Shown piece after piece: positions 1 through 12,133 of a stretch of 64,000 nt of DNA. The stretch covers positions 309,383,666-309,447,665 of the forward strand of contig CM057009.1 in the NCBI GenBank assembly GCA_029891345.1. Direction: 5' to 3'. A program made the translations under genes and the position numbers. Below the pieces are notes generated by a model. It made no database searches. It was not told the origin of the DNA and saw only the letters and a list, made by a program, of their open reading frames with translations. The stretch is from Dryococelus australis. Its lineage: Eukaryota > Arthropoda > Insecta > Phasmatodea > Phasmatidae. Within the stretch, counting starts at the first letter, position 1; each line of letters begins with the position of its first letter.

Positions 1-44
1 TTGTCCAAACTCTCAAACTGTCAGCTCGGAGGCTCATTGCTGCT

Positions 45-362
45 TTAAGTAGTCTCGCTGACCCGATCTAGAATGTTTCCCCCATCTCGAGTCTCGCTGA
101 GAAAGGCAAGGGTATCGGCCAGAACGTTCTTTCGAAGATAACCCCAGATATTTGATCTCCCCAAGGTCAAAAGCATATGAGTCGCGATAGGCTCCTCTGG
201 CAGCAACAGTATGCCTTCGGAAATCTCCATATACTCTGAATTTACTATTGTGATCTTCACAAAATCCTTGGCTCGCATGACCGGGATGGGTAAGGGAAGT
301 GATGCAGACAAACAAGCATGTAACAATATTGTTCTAAATATAATTTTTTTTGTACATGTCAT
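45..362 (-). other. Unrecognised overlapping reading frames at window edge
   Basis: Two reading frames of 105 and 93 codons overlap almost completely on the minus strand, in DNA somewhat richer in GC than the sequence that follows. The 105-codon frame starts with a hydrophobic, signal-like stretch and then has mixed composition with no motif I recognise. Two long overlapping frames on one strand more often mean a composition effect or a decayed repeat than a gene. The region runs into the window edge, so it could also be part of an exon or transposon cut off by the boundary. I assign no function. Confidence 0.15.
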
Positions 363-2491
363 ATTATGAAATCTGCAGGTACAATCTTAACACTACAGGT
401 AGTCCTCAACATTTGTACAACTTGCACTTCATACATATCATATTACTACCCTCAAAAAACTTTCATACAACCGATTCTGACATTCGCTTTAGGACATCAG
501 GCAGCCTACCAACCAATGCCATGGTAAATTTCATAACACATGCATCAAACCTTACAGTCACAATATTATGTTTTACATAACAACATTGTAAATGGCCTTG
601 GCATTAAACACCTCAGCCAGGAAAGTACCAACATATTGCTTATCGCTACTAGATGCCTAAATGCAGGTGTTTTGAGTGTTTCAATATATCACAGGGAGAT
701 ATCTTGTCAGTTGTGTCGGTACAGTACAAATTAGTTAATTGGCAAAAAGGATGTTAAAATTGTTACGAGAAAAATTTAATTTCTTATGGTCTTCACAATA
801 AATAATAGATGTGCAGTAAATGCACAGAAACTAGGAAGTATTGAAATTTTTCTATCAATAAATTGTAGTGCAATAAAGCCATGTGACTTTAAAAGCATTC
901 ACAATTGATTTGTTGATCAACAAAATATTAAACTTAGACAAATTCATATTTATTTTATTGATAGGTGCCAGAAATTTGCCAGTTTTCATTTATTTATGTT
1001 TATTTCCTTTTGAGGTTAGAAGACAAGTCAGGGAATGTTATCCTTTTGTTAGTTCATGTTGGTTATGTTGGAGTGAATATGAGTAAGAAAGGAAAAAAAT
1101 TAATATAACTATATTGGGGGTGGCAGTGAAGAAAATGCAAGACTCACAAATGGGAAACAGTAGAATTGAACAATTGAAATTATTCTGCATCCAGAAAGTG
1201 GTGAATCATTGCATTTATGTGACATTTTAAATTTAAATTGTTCCATTGTTTGTATAATTGTAAAGGACAAGAATAACATTAAAAACTGTTACAAATTTTA
1301 AAAATGTGTCAAGAGATGTATTCAAATTTTAAGCGTGAATCTTATTTTAAAATTACTTTCTTTGTGTTTCTTGATTATTTTGAATATTATCTTGTTACTC
1401 TGAAAGCAGAAGCCTACTTATTATGCATGTATATATTATTTAAATTTCACACATTTTCAGGAAAAAAAATCATGCATAGAAGTTGAGGACTGCCTATAAT
1501 GATTGACCAAAAAATAAAATGAATTTTCAACATACAACATTTTTGCTAATGTTTTGCTGTATCGCATTTAATCCTATTTAAGTTATTTACCACTTCAAAG
1601 TAACCTATAGTTATTTCCATCATCATGTTGTACTAAACTTGCATCACTTAATGACAAAAAAAATTAATAAATACAATAGATGTCACAAATTATACACCAT
1701 TTATTTAGTAAGCAAAAAAAAGCATGCCCAAAAAGTGATTAATTGTGGCAAAAGAATATGATACAGTAGAAGTTCTGAAATGAAAAGCACTATTTACGTC
1801 AGTCATGTTGGCAGCAGCCATAAATAACAGCCACAAGAAACAGTGGTGCCATTGAGGTATTGACTCAACATGTGATGTTGCCACAACACTAGTAAGTTAT
1901 GTATGATAGCCCAAATTTTTACAAGTTGTGTATGCGCAAGCAGGTGTGTGTGCATCCATGCGTGTGTATCACACAAAATGTTCCCTATGTCTGAGTTCGG
2001 GGGGGGGGGGGGGGGTTGGTTTCTACCACTATCTGCCCAGCCGGTTCCTCAAACACAACACTAAAGGAATAAATGTACAGTCATTCATAATTTACATTGT
2101 TTTTAACTACGTGAACTTTAGTGTTTAGCAGAACAGGTATGAGCTGGTATAGACATTTTTTTATAGGCTTAAGATGTTGACTTAAGTATGTCACAGTGTT
2201 TTTGTTATTGATTTGAGTTGTTATGAGGATAGCAAAATTATTCCAAGTTGCATTGTGAATTTTTAATAGCAACCACTATTGGAGTCTTGCAAATTAGGTA
2301 ACTCTGTAACTCAGATTACATTTTTTCTCATTAATATTATGTTGTCTTCTTAGTTTGCACAATATTTGATCAAATATGACTGTGGCAAGCAATCTGTTAA
2401 CATATTTTGTATTGAAAATCGGGTAAATGTTTTTTTTTTTTTTTTCAATCATGTTTACCTCTTGTGTGAAAGTGAATTTTTTGTGTTTCAG
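363..2491. other. AT-rich noncoding stretch
   Basis: I see no supported gene here. The sequence is AT-rich with many short homopolymers and contains a run of 17 G at 1999-2015. If the exon at 2492-2611 is real, the part just upstream is intron: it ends with a long T-rich tract (about 2430-2490) and a consensus acceptor. Confidence 0.5.
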
Positions 2492-2611
2492 CGGTGAACA
2501 TGGTCAATGGTATATCCGTAAATGGACTTGGTGAAGTAGCAATGGATGTTGCCCAATCTGCCCCAAGTCTTATTGGACTGGGTAAACAACTCAGCCATGA
2601 TCTGATTTTAG
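2492..2611 (+). CDS. Candidate internal exon of an unidentified host gene
   Basis: A 120-bp block is bounded by a strong acceptor (T-rich tract, then TTTCAG ending at 2491) and a good donor (TAG|GTATGA, with GT at 2612). One frame is fully open through the block: it uses the last two bases of a split codon, 39 complete codons (2494-2610) and the first base of the next codon. The exon is therefore symmetrical, with phase-1 introns on both sides. The translation includes VNGISVNGLGEVAMDVAQS and then SLIGLGKQLSHDLIL. It is not low-complexity and differs in character from the transposon relics in this window. I do not recognise the family. No neighbouring exon was found within several kilobases, so the introns would be long. 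It could also be a chance exon-like block. Confidence 0.4.
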
Positions 2612-4260
2612 GTATGAATCTATCTTTTCAATTTAAGTCGGTTATGTAAAATATGTTTTATGAAATCAAAAAGTTTAACTTAAGTATCTTGTTTCAGTTT
2701 TTATTTCATCCATTTTATTAAACAGTATGATTTTATTTTAACTGATGAGTTTGCAGAATGGTCAATTGTTAAAATATAAATATTTCTGTTACAGTGAGAT
2801 ATCAATCCATGATTCCCATTTTATATGTTTCTCTTAAGTTTATTTTTCACAGTCTTTAGAAACTTCCCTATAGAACAGTGTTAAAAGAGTCTGCATATTG
2901 AATTTTTTGTGAAGTGGTTTTTGTCACTTATGCCTTTAAGTTTTTTGTAAAGCTTGTTTCCGTGTCGTATATTTAGCCACACAGCTTATCTTCTCTTCCG
3001 CTTAGCTTTCACAAAGGTAATTGCTAATATATGGTGGTTACCTGCATGTGGATCAAAAAGTTCGTACTCACTACCTGTAAATATGGAATGTTGAGCCACT
3101 TTCTCTTATGCCAATGCCCCTATATTGCAATATCCGAGGAGTAGCTCATCTTCTACAAATTCAGATAGAAATGTGTGTAGGTACTGTTCCAAGCAATTTT
3201 GAATTCTACAATTGTTTACTGTTTTTATCTGTAGCTATTAGTGGGGAATAGGAGAAGGGTGGAGACAATACAGGAACAGAAAATAAGCCTAAAAATATTG
3301 TATCTTTGCTGCTGCTTCCATTTCATCCATTCAGTTAACTACTGAAATCTCTATTCCGCCTCGCCTGCCCAGCTGTTTTAAGGTTAACTTCTCAAATGAG
3401 GGAGTGCAGGTGCAGTATTGAAAACATTCTCACTGATTAAACTTGTGTATTTTTATGTGCCCTGTCACCGGAAGCAGTGTTATAACCAACCATGTTATAT
3501 TGGTCTTCTGTGGTAATCTGACTTCAACATTTACAAAAGGAACATATCTTTGGGCAAACCTGCATGCATTGTTTGCCCATATGCATCTTTTTTTCTTGGT
3601 CACTCAGAAAATACTTTCTAGAGGTCCTGCTGTAAGAGGTGTGTATATTAGTGTTAAAGGTGCGGGGGTTTTATATTGAAAATCTCTTAAATTGACATTT
3701 TATATGTATTATTTGGCTGAGGGACGTAATTAATAAAAATATATATATATATATTTTTTAATGTAACTCTCAATTTTGCCTTATGTGGTTCAATGGTTTT
3801 GCTGGCCTCTGGCATGAGAGTAGAATGATAGTAGAATTAATTTTCATTGGTGAATAGCAGACACAGGGTAGGTTTTCACAAGTAGTTTGGCAGCAATCTG
3901 TTTTACTTATTTCAATAATGTTTTGATCGAACTTGATACTGTGTTTGCAGTAGTTTTTCAATCACATTATAGTCATACTGCCAAAGCTAATGAAATTAAT
4001 TGGTTACGAATGCATGCAATGAATTCAAGTCATAATTCATTATTAATCTTGGTGAAGTAATTGAAAATACATTTGAAGTTGGTATAATGTTTTCAACAAA
4101 CCTAGCTTTTGTGTATTGTGTGTTTGGGTCACAATTACTTTTTTTTAACTGCATGAATTTCACACCGCAAAATTTGTCTAATGCACTCTTACAGTAATGA
4201 ATTGATGAATGAACATGATATGCGAAAAAAATTGGTAACAAAGGCAAAAGTTACTATATA
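2612..4260. other. AT-rich sequence, no gene seen
   Basis: I see no supported coding region. It holds short AT-dinucleotide runs near 3740-3760 and many TTTT stretches. It would be intronic if the exon at 2492-2611 is real. Confidence 0.45.
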
Positions 4261-4279
4261 AAGTTTGGTAGAATGAGAA

Positions 4280-4960
4280 CAGTGTATTGTATCAGGGACA
4301 CCAGTTAGAAGTAACTGCAGTGGGCCTGAAAGTGGAGATCCTGTTATGCTGCAAGCTTGGGTATGCCATTCTCAAAGAAGGTTTTAGGCTGTGAGAGCAG
4401 CCAGTCCTTTACAATGTTCTTTACCTCAGCATGTAAGGCAAACCTTCGTTGATAGGTTGGGCTGTAACTCTAATGTTCCAGAACTTCCCAGCAAAATTTG
4501 GAGAGTTTCTGTTTTCTGGAACACGTGTGCACAGCCATTATCGTGCAACAACTTGATACCTGCGCTCAACATTCCACGACGTTTGTTCTTTATGCCACAA
4601 TGCAGATGTTACAATGTCCCACATTGTGCCCGACTGTTCACAGTGGCTTCATGTTCAAAGAAATTAATCAGCAAAGATTGTTGATCATCAAAGAAAATAT
4701 TTGACGTAATCTTCTCTGCTCTTGGTCTGGTTTTGAATTTCTTTGGTGGGGGAGATGTAGGATGTTTCCTTTGCATTCTGGATTGCTTTGTCTCAGGTTC
4801 AAAGTGATGGTGCCAGGTTTGGTCACTCGCCACTAGCCTTGCCAAGAGTTTGCATGCATTGCATGCAAACTTCACCTTTTGCTGTACCACACTAATTAAT
4901 TTAGCACAGTTTTCCATGACAGACAACGTTCCCCATACGTGGCAACCATTCTGCAATATA
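4280..4960 (-). pseudogene. Mariner-type transposase relic
   Basis: On the minus strand, frames from about 4956 down to 4340 match the catalytic half of a mariner (SETMAR-like) transposase. The upstream part has the motif region DQTWHHHFEPETKQ, followed by the family's typical HPTSPPPKKFKT block and a stretch ending near 4610. After frame breaks, an LLHDN-type block and a C-terminal segment (VKDWLLSQPKTFFENGIP, near 4345-4430) follow in the order expected of the family. Such transposases cut and paste DNA at TA sites. The N-terminal helix-turn-helix half was not recognised upstream, and the frame is broken at least twice, so this copy cannot encode an active enzyme. Terminal inverted repeats were not located. 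Confidence 0.85.
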
Positions 4961-5429
4961 TGTTTATGGGCTTGGTAGTTTCAGCAATTGGAAACTGTTG
5001 AAAGTGTATTGTTCTTCTGCAGATGATGTTTTGAATAGAAACGCCATTACCTTTCACTTCATGTGTGACCTAGACCAAATTGGATGGCCAACTTACTTAT
5101 ACTGCCTCTTACATCTGCTTTCTCTCTCTGAATGCATGACTTTATGCTGATGATACACACATAACATCAATCAAATTGTGCAGTGTCCGAATCCTTTACT
5201 CAACTTTTGCGTACAGTATGGGGTATTGTTTGCACCTCTTCATCTTTTCATTGGTCTATCCCTTGTTACAAATGCAACATTATCATGGATATGTAAAATA
5301 CACTGAATTGTCAATAATGACTGGACAACCACCTTGAAATGTGAGAAGACTGATGATATATGTCTCACAAGCATGTTATGAGCCTCTGTAAAACTGTGAG
5401 CATTCTGTAGAAATGTTGACTTGCTACAG

Positions 5430-6450
5430 TGATCAAAATTGATGTATCATGAGAGCTGCGTGAGGAGGAAAATGGCAAGATTATTGGTGCCCACTGATTT
5501 GGTCATTTCGTTTGTGAGATTTTTTGGCAAGTTCCAGTTAATACTGTCAACAGTGAGTGATGTATGCAGTGGTAAAATGGAAGCCCTTGGGAGTTATAAA
5601 ACCACAACCTCAACATGGTACACAAAGAAAACTGACAGATACGGACCATGAGTGCCTTTGACATTTGATGACCTTAAACGGGCAAGTTTCCTTAGAAACC
5701 ATGGCCACAGACTTATGATTTGTATCTAGAAGAGATGCCAGTACGTATACCATTCGTCAAGATGTGTTTGCACTTTGATTCCATGGGCGAGATGAGATGT
5801 AGGACATGAACCAATAATCACAACAGTGAACACTCACTACCAATTTTAGTGGTGCAAAACACATTGCCAGTGGTCTCTAGAACAATGAAAGAATATCATG
5901 TGGAATGTCAAATCATATGACACATCGTGGCATTCCAGTGGACATGTATGGATATGGCAAATGCCATGAGATCATTACTTACTGGAATGCATTGTTCCCG
6001 CTGTGAAGTTTGGCAGAGGAGGCATTATGGTGTAGGCCTATTTTTTGGGGTTTGGTCTTGGTCCACTGGTTTTAATTCCTCTATCCATTAATGCAACAGC
6101 CTATCATAAATGGTTGGACAATTCTATGGTACCCACCCTGTGGCAACAATTTGTATTACAGGTTGAAAATGAAAATGGCAAGCTCCACTCTTTTATAAAA
6201 CAAAGGCCATAACCAAATGGTTTGACAACATGGGATTGAATGAAATCAAGTGACGAACACAAAGCTCTGGTTTTAAAACCCAATTGTGAGCATCTTTGGG
6301 ATGTGTTACAGTGCTGGTTGGCAGCCAGATTAGAGCTTCCCCACCCTCATCAAAACAGCTACAGGACTGTTTGCCATATTGCAAGAGGAATGGTAGAAAA
6401 TACCTGCTGACATCTATTGAAACTTAGTGGAAATTCTTCCTAGAAAGGGT
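5430..6450 (+). pseudogene. Tc1-type transposase relic
   Basis: Translated in shifting + frames, this stretch follows the order of a Tc1-family transposase. A basic DNA-binding part lies near 5600-5640, a CQWSLEQWKN-like segment near 5865-5890, then a Trp-rich block and IVPAVKFGRGGIMV near 5990-6030. GFGLGPLVLIPLSINATAY and a TLWQQF block follow. The final part resembles the EHLWDVLQ region that in the family follows the DLNP motif and carries the last acidic residue. Several stops and frameshifts interrupt it, and the first catalytic Asp block is eroded, so it is an inactive fossil. It follows the mariner relic after about 0.5 kb but is on the opposite strand and belongs to a different branch. 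Confidence 0.85.
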
Positions 6451-6723
6451 AGTGTCTGTGATAATTGTAAATGGCAGACATACGTCATACTAAAATAATA
6501 ACAGCTCCAGTTAATTAACTTCCTGTGGGTATTTGGTCATCAATGGCAATGTAATGTAGATCTTTCACACTTATACAGAAGACTTAAACATAAAAATAAG
6601 ATGTTTCTAACAACAGACTGGTAATTGTCTCAAAAATGTGTCCAAATTCCTGTTGATGGCGGCACACTTTTTACATACTTGTATGCTCAGCCATTCATAT
6701 GTTTATATCACATAACCAAGGTG

Positions 6724-6725
<2 letters not shown>

Positions 6726-6801
<76 letters not shown>
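6726..6801. repeat. (AT)n microsatellite
   Basis: About 38 uninterrupted AT dinucleotides. The tract is self-complementary and prone to slippage and cruciform formation. Confidence 0.98.
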
Positions 6802-6802
<1 letters not shown>

Positions 6803-8189
6803 ATAATTTTCCTGGTAAGGAAATTATCAGTTTGCTTGTCTATCATTATAGAAACCAGGAGGCATTAAACATCACATTTGACTTTGGATATAAATAATAT
6901 TTTTAAATATTGTGTATTACGTTTCTTTATAAGCTAACCTAGATAAACTTTCAGGTGTAAAGTTGGAGACACGCTAAGCAGTAGTAAAAATGTATATAAC
7001 ATTTAATTAAATCATTACCTCAATGAGCACAAAATTTAGTTTTACACTTGTTAGCATTTTCTTACATTATAAGATCATCATTTAGCATATAATTTGTAGT
7101 TACTGCAAACCTAAATTATTACTAGTTGGTGTTTTTACTTAATAGAGACTGATCTCACTGAATTTTTCACTTAATTATTATTTGTGAATTATTATCTGTG
7201 TGTGCAATATGCTTGTGCAAATGGGTATTTAAGGAGAAGGAATATATTATGAAATTGTGAGGCATCATGCATCATTTGCATGTTCTTACTTGAGGCAGTG
7301 TCAAAATGAATTGAGAGAAGGTTGGTGCTGAAAGCAAGAATAATGTATTAGTTGAAGTGACCTAGAGGGAACTAGATGTGTTCTCAGGAAGAAACTGCCA
7401 AATTTCTGGTGTTTCTGCATGTAGTTGAGCTAAATTTTCGTATAGCACATCATGAACGCTTCTCTTTTTCTCTCTAACCAAAAGATTGTCACTTTTGTCC
7501 GCTGTCCTGAAAGACAATGCTTATTACCTGAAACTATCACACTTTAAAGGATTTGTGCCCTTTTACCTGAAACACTGAAAATAAAGGCTCTCAACAGAAT
7601 GGATGTGTCTAAAATTACTAGTGGGCCATTTTGAATAACTGTTTCTGTATGACAGTGTGCTGGTGTAAGTGATGTTTATTTTGTGATGCATCTTATTCAC
7701 ATGTGTACTGATCATGCAGAATGTACACAGCTGATAAAAAAAAAAAAAGTTGGAGTCTAGCAGAAATTTTAACGCTCACAAAAATGTAGAAAAATGATAA
7801 AAGTGGACTACGCCAATAATTTTATTTGCCTACCTAGAATTTTTTTCACATTTGTGGCCCATATCCGTGGGAGCAATAAGGGTGTCATTGCATGCGCATA
7901 AAGTTTGTTATTGCTGCTATGCCTAAGGCTCTGAATTGGTATGCATAGTTCTTACCATGTTGCATGTATGTAGGGGACTTTTAGGTATTGACTCTATTGT
8001 TTTATTGGTGGAAAGTCTGTAGCAAAGTTTGATACATGCTCCTATCATAGTTTTGCTTGTGTCTGGGTAATATATTTAAAGATTCAGCAATCTGAAAAGC
8101 AGTTTTTAACAATCTCCAAGATCTACAAAATAGTATTCATAGCATACATTGTAGCTTTCAAGCACCATTCTGTCTTGCCCGCGGTATGT
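6802..8189. other. AT-rich sequence, no gene seen
   Basis: I see no supported coding region, RNA gene or recognisable transposon in this stretch. Confidence 0.45.
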
Positions 8190-8192
8190 TTT

Positions 8193-9570
8193 TAGCCTAC
8201 TTTCCGAAAGAAAGGGAGGCTTATAACATCACTTTCCTGTCTTCATGCACAAGTGGGGTGCATGGCTCTCCAAAATTTGTTTAACCCGTAAACTGAATTC
8301 CACTATTTTTGACCATGCTGGGAACTTATTTTCAAAATGATGGTAATTTCAAAATTTAGGGCAGTAGCGTCATATTTTGGGAATAATTTTACCAATTTAA
8401 CCAACATTTGGTTTGTGGACAATACATCATGTAAGCTTTGAATGTAGAGAAGGATAATATAATGCTATTGGTATACCATTTTTTAAGATAGTACTACATG
8501 AAAAAATTAATATTTTACATTATATCTTGGAAACTATTCAACTGATTTCCACAAAATTTAGAATGAAAGTAATGCTATAGTAGGCCCTCTAAACTTTTTC
8601 AGTATAAATGTATAAGTTTTTTTTTTTGTATAAATATTTAAGGTTTATTTGCTATGTCTACCATTCCATTTGACCATGCTTGGTATGCTGAACATATTTA
8701 TTACTAGCATAAAATACAGCAATACATAGCATAGTTTGCCCACCATTTTATAAGATAGCGACACATGAAAAAAAAAAAAGCGTTTAGGTCATATCTTGGA
8801 AAACAATCTACTGATTCCTACCAAAGTGGGGAAACAGGTAGTACTGTGATAGGCCATGTACGCTGTTATGTTTTAAATAAGCCAGACTCTTATTTTTAAA
8901 ATACTGGCTTAGTGTGCTATGTCCTTGAAACCATGCAAATAATTTAAAGTGTGTGTACACAGAGCCTCTTTTGTCTGCCATGTTGTAAGGTAGCATATAC
9001 TTTTATGTGCTATCTGTGGGAAACATCACTCATTCCAGCAAAAATCAGGCAATAAGTTAAACTTTTGTAGTCCATTGTAATTTACATTATGTCATATATT
9101 TCCACAATAACAACTAAATAAATATTTTTGATTTGTGTACCATATGTTCCAAACAGTTTCAATCGAACTATATGCTGGTAATATGTATGATAAGTATCAA
9201 CTTTGCCAAAATGTAACATGTCTGTCCTTTTACAAAGATAGAACCACATGAGAAAACTGAGCTTTTGTGAAATATCTTGGTAATCAATCGATTCCCATCA
9301 AATTTTGCTCACAAATAGTTTTGCGATAGGCTGTGTAAACTTTCATGTTTTAAGTTGGTCTGACATTATTTACATAAATGGCAGCAATGTAAATAATTTA
9401 GATACATTCTTTGGAACCAAAAAACCAATATCCACCAAAATCTGCACATAACATAGTACAGTAGGCCATTCAAAGTTACATGATTTAAGTGATTCAGCTT
9501 TTTTTTTTTTTTTCTGCTCCCCCAAAATGATGGCCCTGTAAATATGTTAGGTTAGTAAACCTAATTTACC
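8193..9570 (+). mobile_element. Helitron-like repeat, copy 1
   Basis: The left end (TAGCCTACTTTCCGAAAGAA, then a block like AGGCTTATNNNATCACTTTCCTG) is shared with copies starting near 21008 and, inverted, ending near 34432 and 46062. Inside are four or five degenerate sub-repeats about 220-270 bp apart. Each has a block like ATATCTTGGAAANNAATC, a CCACCAAATTTGG-like block, and a block reading on the minus strand as CAAAATGGCNGACAAAAG. A TC-type start, no clear inverted repeats and 'accgatttcaccaaatttggt'-type internal sequence are familiar from non-autonomous Helitrons of arthropods. The Helitron assignment is inference; I found no Rep/helicase frame and no convincing CTRR hairpin end. Frames near 8808-8996 are by-products of the repeat. 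Confidence 0.55.
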
Positions 9571-9591
9571 AAGACGCGGGTGATTAAAACT

Positions 9592-9690
9592 AAAATTTAT
9601 GCTCTGAATCCTACTTCCATAACGTTATTGCTTGCACACCAGCTTATAGTACAAGGCATTTTGGATTTGTATCCCAGTAAGGTATGCGAG
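9592..9690 (+). repeat. tRNA-like module, copy 1
   Basis: From a block reading GCTCTGAATCCTACTTCCAT the sequence runs into a tRNA-like segment (GCTTGCACACCAGCTTATAG, then GGATTTGTATCCCAGTAAGG, a degraded B box). It matches 24578-24665 closely and resembles the head of a tRNA-derived SINE. In both places it lies just after Helitron-like sequence. It is too diverged to be a functional tRNA gene. Confidence 0.5.
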
Positions 9691-9735
9691 TACAGTAATA
9701 CCTTGGTTTGTCGGGCCTCTAATCAGAGGGCTTTG

Positions 9736-9900
9736 TATTTACAGGATAAAATCAGAAGCCATAATTATTTTTTATCGCTGTGTCCATTTACTGCTTGTAC
9801 GGCATGAAACGTGTTGTTCAGCGATGACATATGCACACATGTGAACAGCTGCGTTAGGCAGGTGTGTGGAAGTTATTTTTATAATTTTTCAATGGCTCAG
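9736..9900 (+). repeat. Direct repeat flanking the SINE, left copy
   Basis: This sequence (TTTACAGGATAAAAT, then GTCCATTTACTGCTTGTACG, then a GTGTGTGGAAGTTA-like block) recurs at about 10544-10700 with similar order and spacing. The two diverged copies bracket the SINE at 9906-10146. Confidence 0.55.
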
Positions 9901-9905
9901 CTGCA

Positions 9906-10146
9906 GGGGTACTGTTGTGATGTGGTTAGACTACTCTCTTTTCACCTACGCAAACCGGGTTTGATTTCCGGCAGAGTCGCTCCTGGAGTTTCCCATGTGG
10001 GAATCGTGTTGGATGATGTTGCTGGTGTGGTTTTCTCAGGGATCTCCTATTACCCCCGCCCCTGCATTCTGGCACTGCTCCATACTCGCCAAACTTCACC
10101 CCTTCGGCTCTCAAGGCCTTGACATTAAGAACCACCCATATCTCTG
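9906..10146 (+). mobile_element. tRNA-derived SINE, copy A
   Basis: The element begins with GGGG and a tRNA-like head: an A-box-like GTGGTTAGACTAC and a B-box-like GGGTTTGATTTCC. A body of about 170 bp follows with GGTTTTCTCAGGGATCTCC, CCCCGCC, CATACTCGCC, TTCACCCC and ATTAAGAACCACCC. The same blocks in the same order occur at 31396-31636, so this is a dispersed family transcribed by RNA polymerase III. It encodes no protein; the frames across it are incidental. Confidence 0.85.
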
Positions 10147-10543
10147 TACTTCCATTTGGTCGTGGGCATCTACGGTAGCCATGACCATAATTCGTAACAC
10201 ACTTAAAATTTTGTGTGTGGGATGTGCTCTCTACGAGTGTGTGCTAACTCATGAATGTGCCCTCCCTAAGATCTCTTCTCTGTTTACTGCAGCAATTTTG
10301 TATGTTTTTCAAAGCACATTCTTATGATGCTGCATTTCCATATATTTTTTTACACCTAGATGTTACCATTAGTGATTCTTCCTTTTCTTTTTGTGTTGTT
10401 TACTATAAACTTCAGGTAATAAATGTGTGGAAGTGTTTCAGTCTGGGGTATATGAACATGTCTTTACATGAGTTTGCTACTTTACAGCGAACAGGTTAAA
10501 GTGTATTCTTTCATTGCTCTTTGAAATCATGAAGACGTAAATA

Positions 10544-10700
10544 CAGGATTTTATTTTACACTGTAAAGGGTTTCTATCAATGTATCCACTTGCCGCTTGT
10601 AGGACATGAAATGCATTGTTACTGTGCACAGGTGAGATAAGCGTGCTTACTTGAAAAGCAGGGGAAAGGAAGTTAATTTTAGAATTGTGCAATGGAATGG
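10544..10700 (+). repeat. Direct repeat flanking the SINE, right copy
   Basis: This is the partner of 9736-9900 (ATACAGGATTTTAT, then TATCCACTTGCCGCTTGTAGG, then GGAAGTTAATTTT). The two copies are clearly related but diverged. Confidence 0.55.
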
Positions 10701-11850
10701 TTATGTGAGCATTGAGTATTATGTTGCTCACATGTAACCTAGTCTTATGTTTTTAGGGAAATACCACATGTGACTTATTATAGTCAATACTGCATTTAAG
10801 TGAAAGATTATGCATATTTGTTTTGTGAAATGGCTTCCTCTTCAAGAGAAAACCTAGAAGCAGGTGTTTCAGTGGCAAGGCTACATACTATATCACAACC
10901 TTCAAAATACCACAATTAATTGAATAGTGAAAAGTTTCTTATAATTGATTTTAAAGAGAGGGATAATATGGACAGAATGTATGCCTTTTGTGATGTCTTT
11001 TTAGCCATTTGGGAGCTGTATGAGGCATGAGAAATAACAAGCAGGCAAGTGATCAATAACATGACCAGAATATCAAAGTAGGTATAGTCAGAGCTCGGAG
11101 AGTGTAGTCAAATGTGACACTGCCTGTACCACCGTTCATGTCATGTACATATACAGTATGCCTATTGCCATATTCTTGCCACTAAAAGGTGACCACGAAC
11201 TGTACTTTTCTCATTTATTAGAAAAAACATGCAAAATGGTACCCAGGTAAATACGGAATTTAACTGTCACGCACACACGTTCACAGCAGGGGAAGGGATG
11301 GTGTGCCGCATGTTTCCATTTCCAGATTATCATCTACCGGACTTTCTGGTTTCCCGGACTATACCTCCTCGTACTGCAAGGCAGTTCAAGTGCGAGGTAG
11401 GTGACCACCTTAGTGAACGGTAGGTGACCAACTTAGTGAACACATAGTTGCACACATTTTGTGTATGTGTGTATATGCATGCATGAATGCTTGCATTTAT
11501 ATGTATGTAAGCATGTGTAATGTCACACTTTGTTTAATGTATGTAATACCCATTAGTAGAGATCCGGGGAATTGGCAATTCCTGAATCCACGAAAAATTC
11601 TAAAACTGGCTAATGCATGTTATCGTTCATGTAAGGTGTTTTAGGCTTGTTAATCACTTGCATAATATTTTGTTTTATTTTCGAATTTAAATATGTACTC
11701 AAGAATATTATAAATTTTCAGATATATGACACAACATTTTTTAAATATCAGGGAATATGTGCGCAGATACAGGGCAGTAGTTTGCACTTCACTCATACAT
11801 GTGCAGAAAGTTAATATCCCGTTAGTTTGGTTGTACTTGGACAGTTGCGG
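10701..11850. other. Unassigned sequence
   Basis: I see no supported gene. A short duplication of about 23 bp (GGTAGGTGACCANCTTAGTG) occurs twice at about 11393-11442. Confidence 0.4.
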
Positions 11851-12133
11851 GATGTCGAAAGACACTACAGTATATCAGGTTAGTTTAAAAATGCTACCAA
11901 AAATAAACATTGATGAAACAGCAAAGCAATTTTCTTAAGACGGTATCTTTAAATCAGAAAATATCATATGCGGTTTTTGCAACGAAGCTGATGCATGGGA
12001 AACTTCTGACTGTACCAACAAGTAAAGGTCACATTACAGCCATCAAGAAAGGAAAACTGCAAAAAAAAACTATGTTAGAGCTGTTGAAGGAGCTAAGGAA
12101 ACAAAGGTATGTACGACACACTTATTGAATTAA

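Noticed and set aside
9592..9690. A functional tRNA gene
   Set aside because: The acceptor stem and anticodon arm do not fold convincingly and the B box is degraded. It fits a SINE-type tRNA-derived module better.
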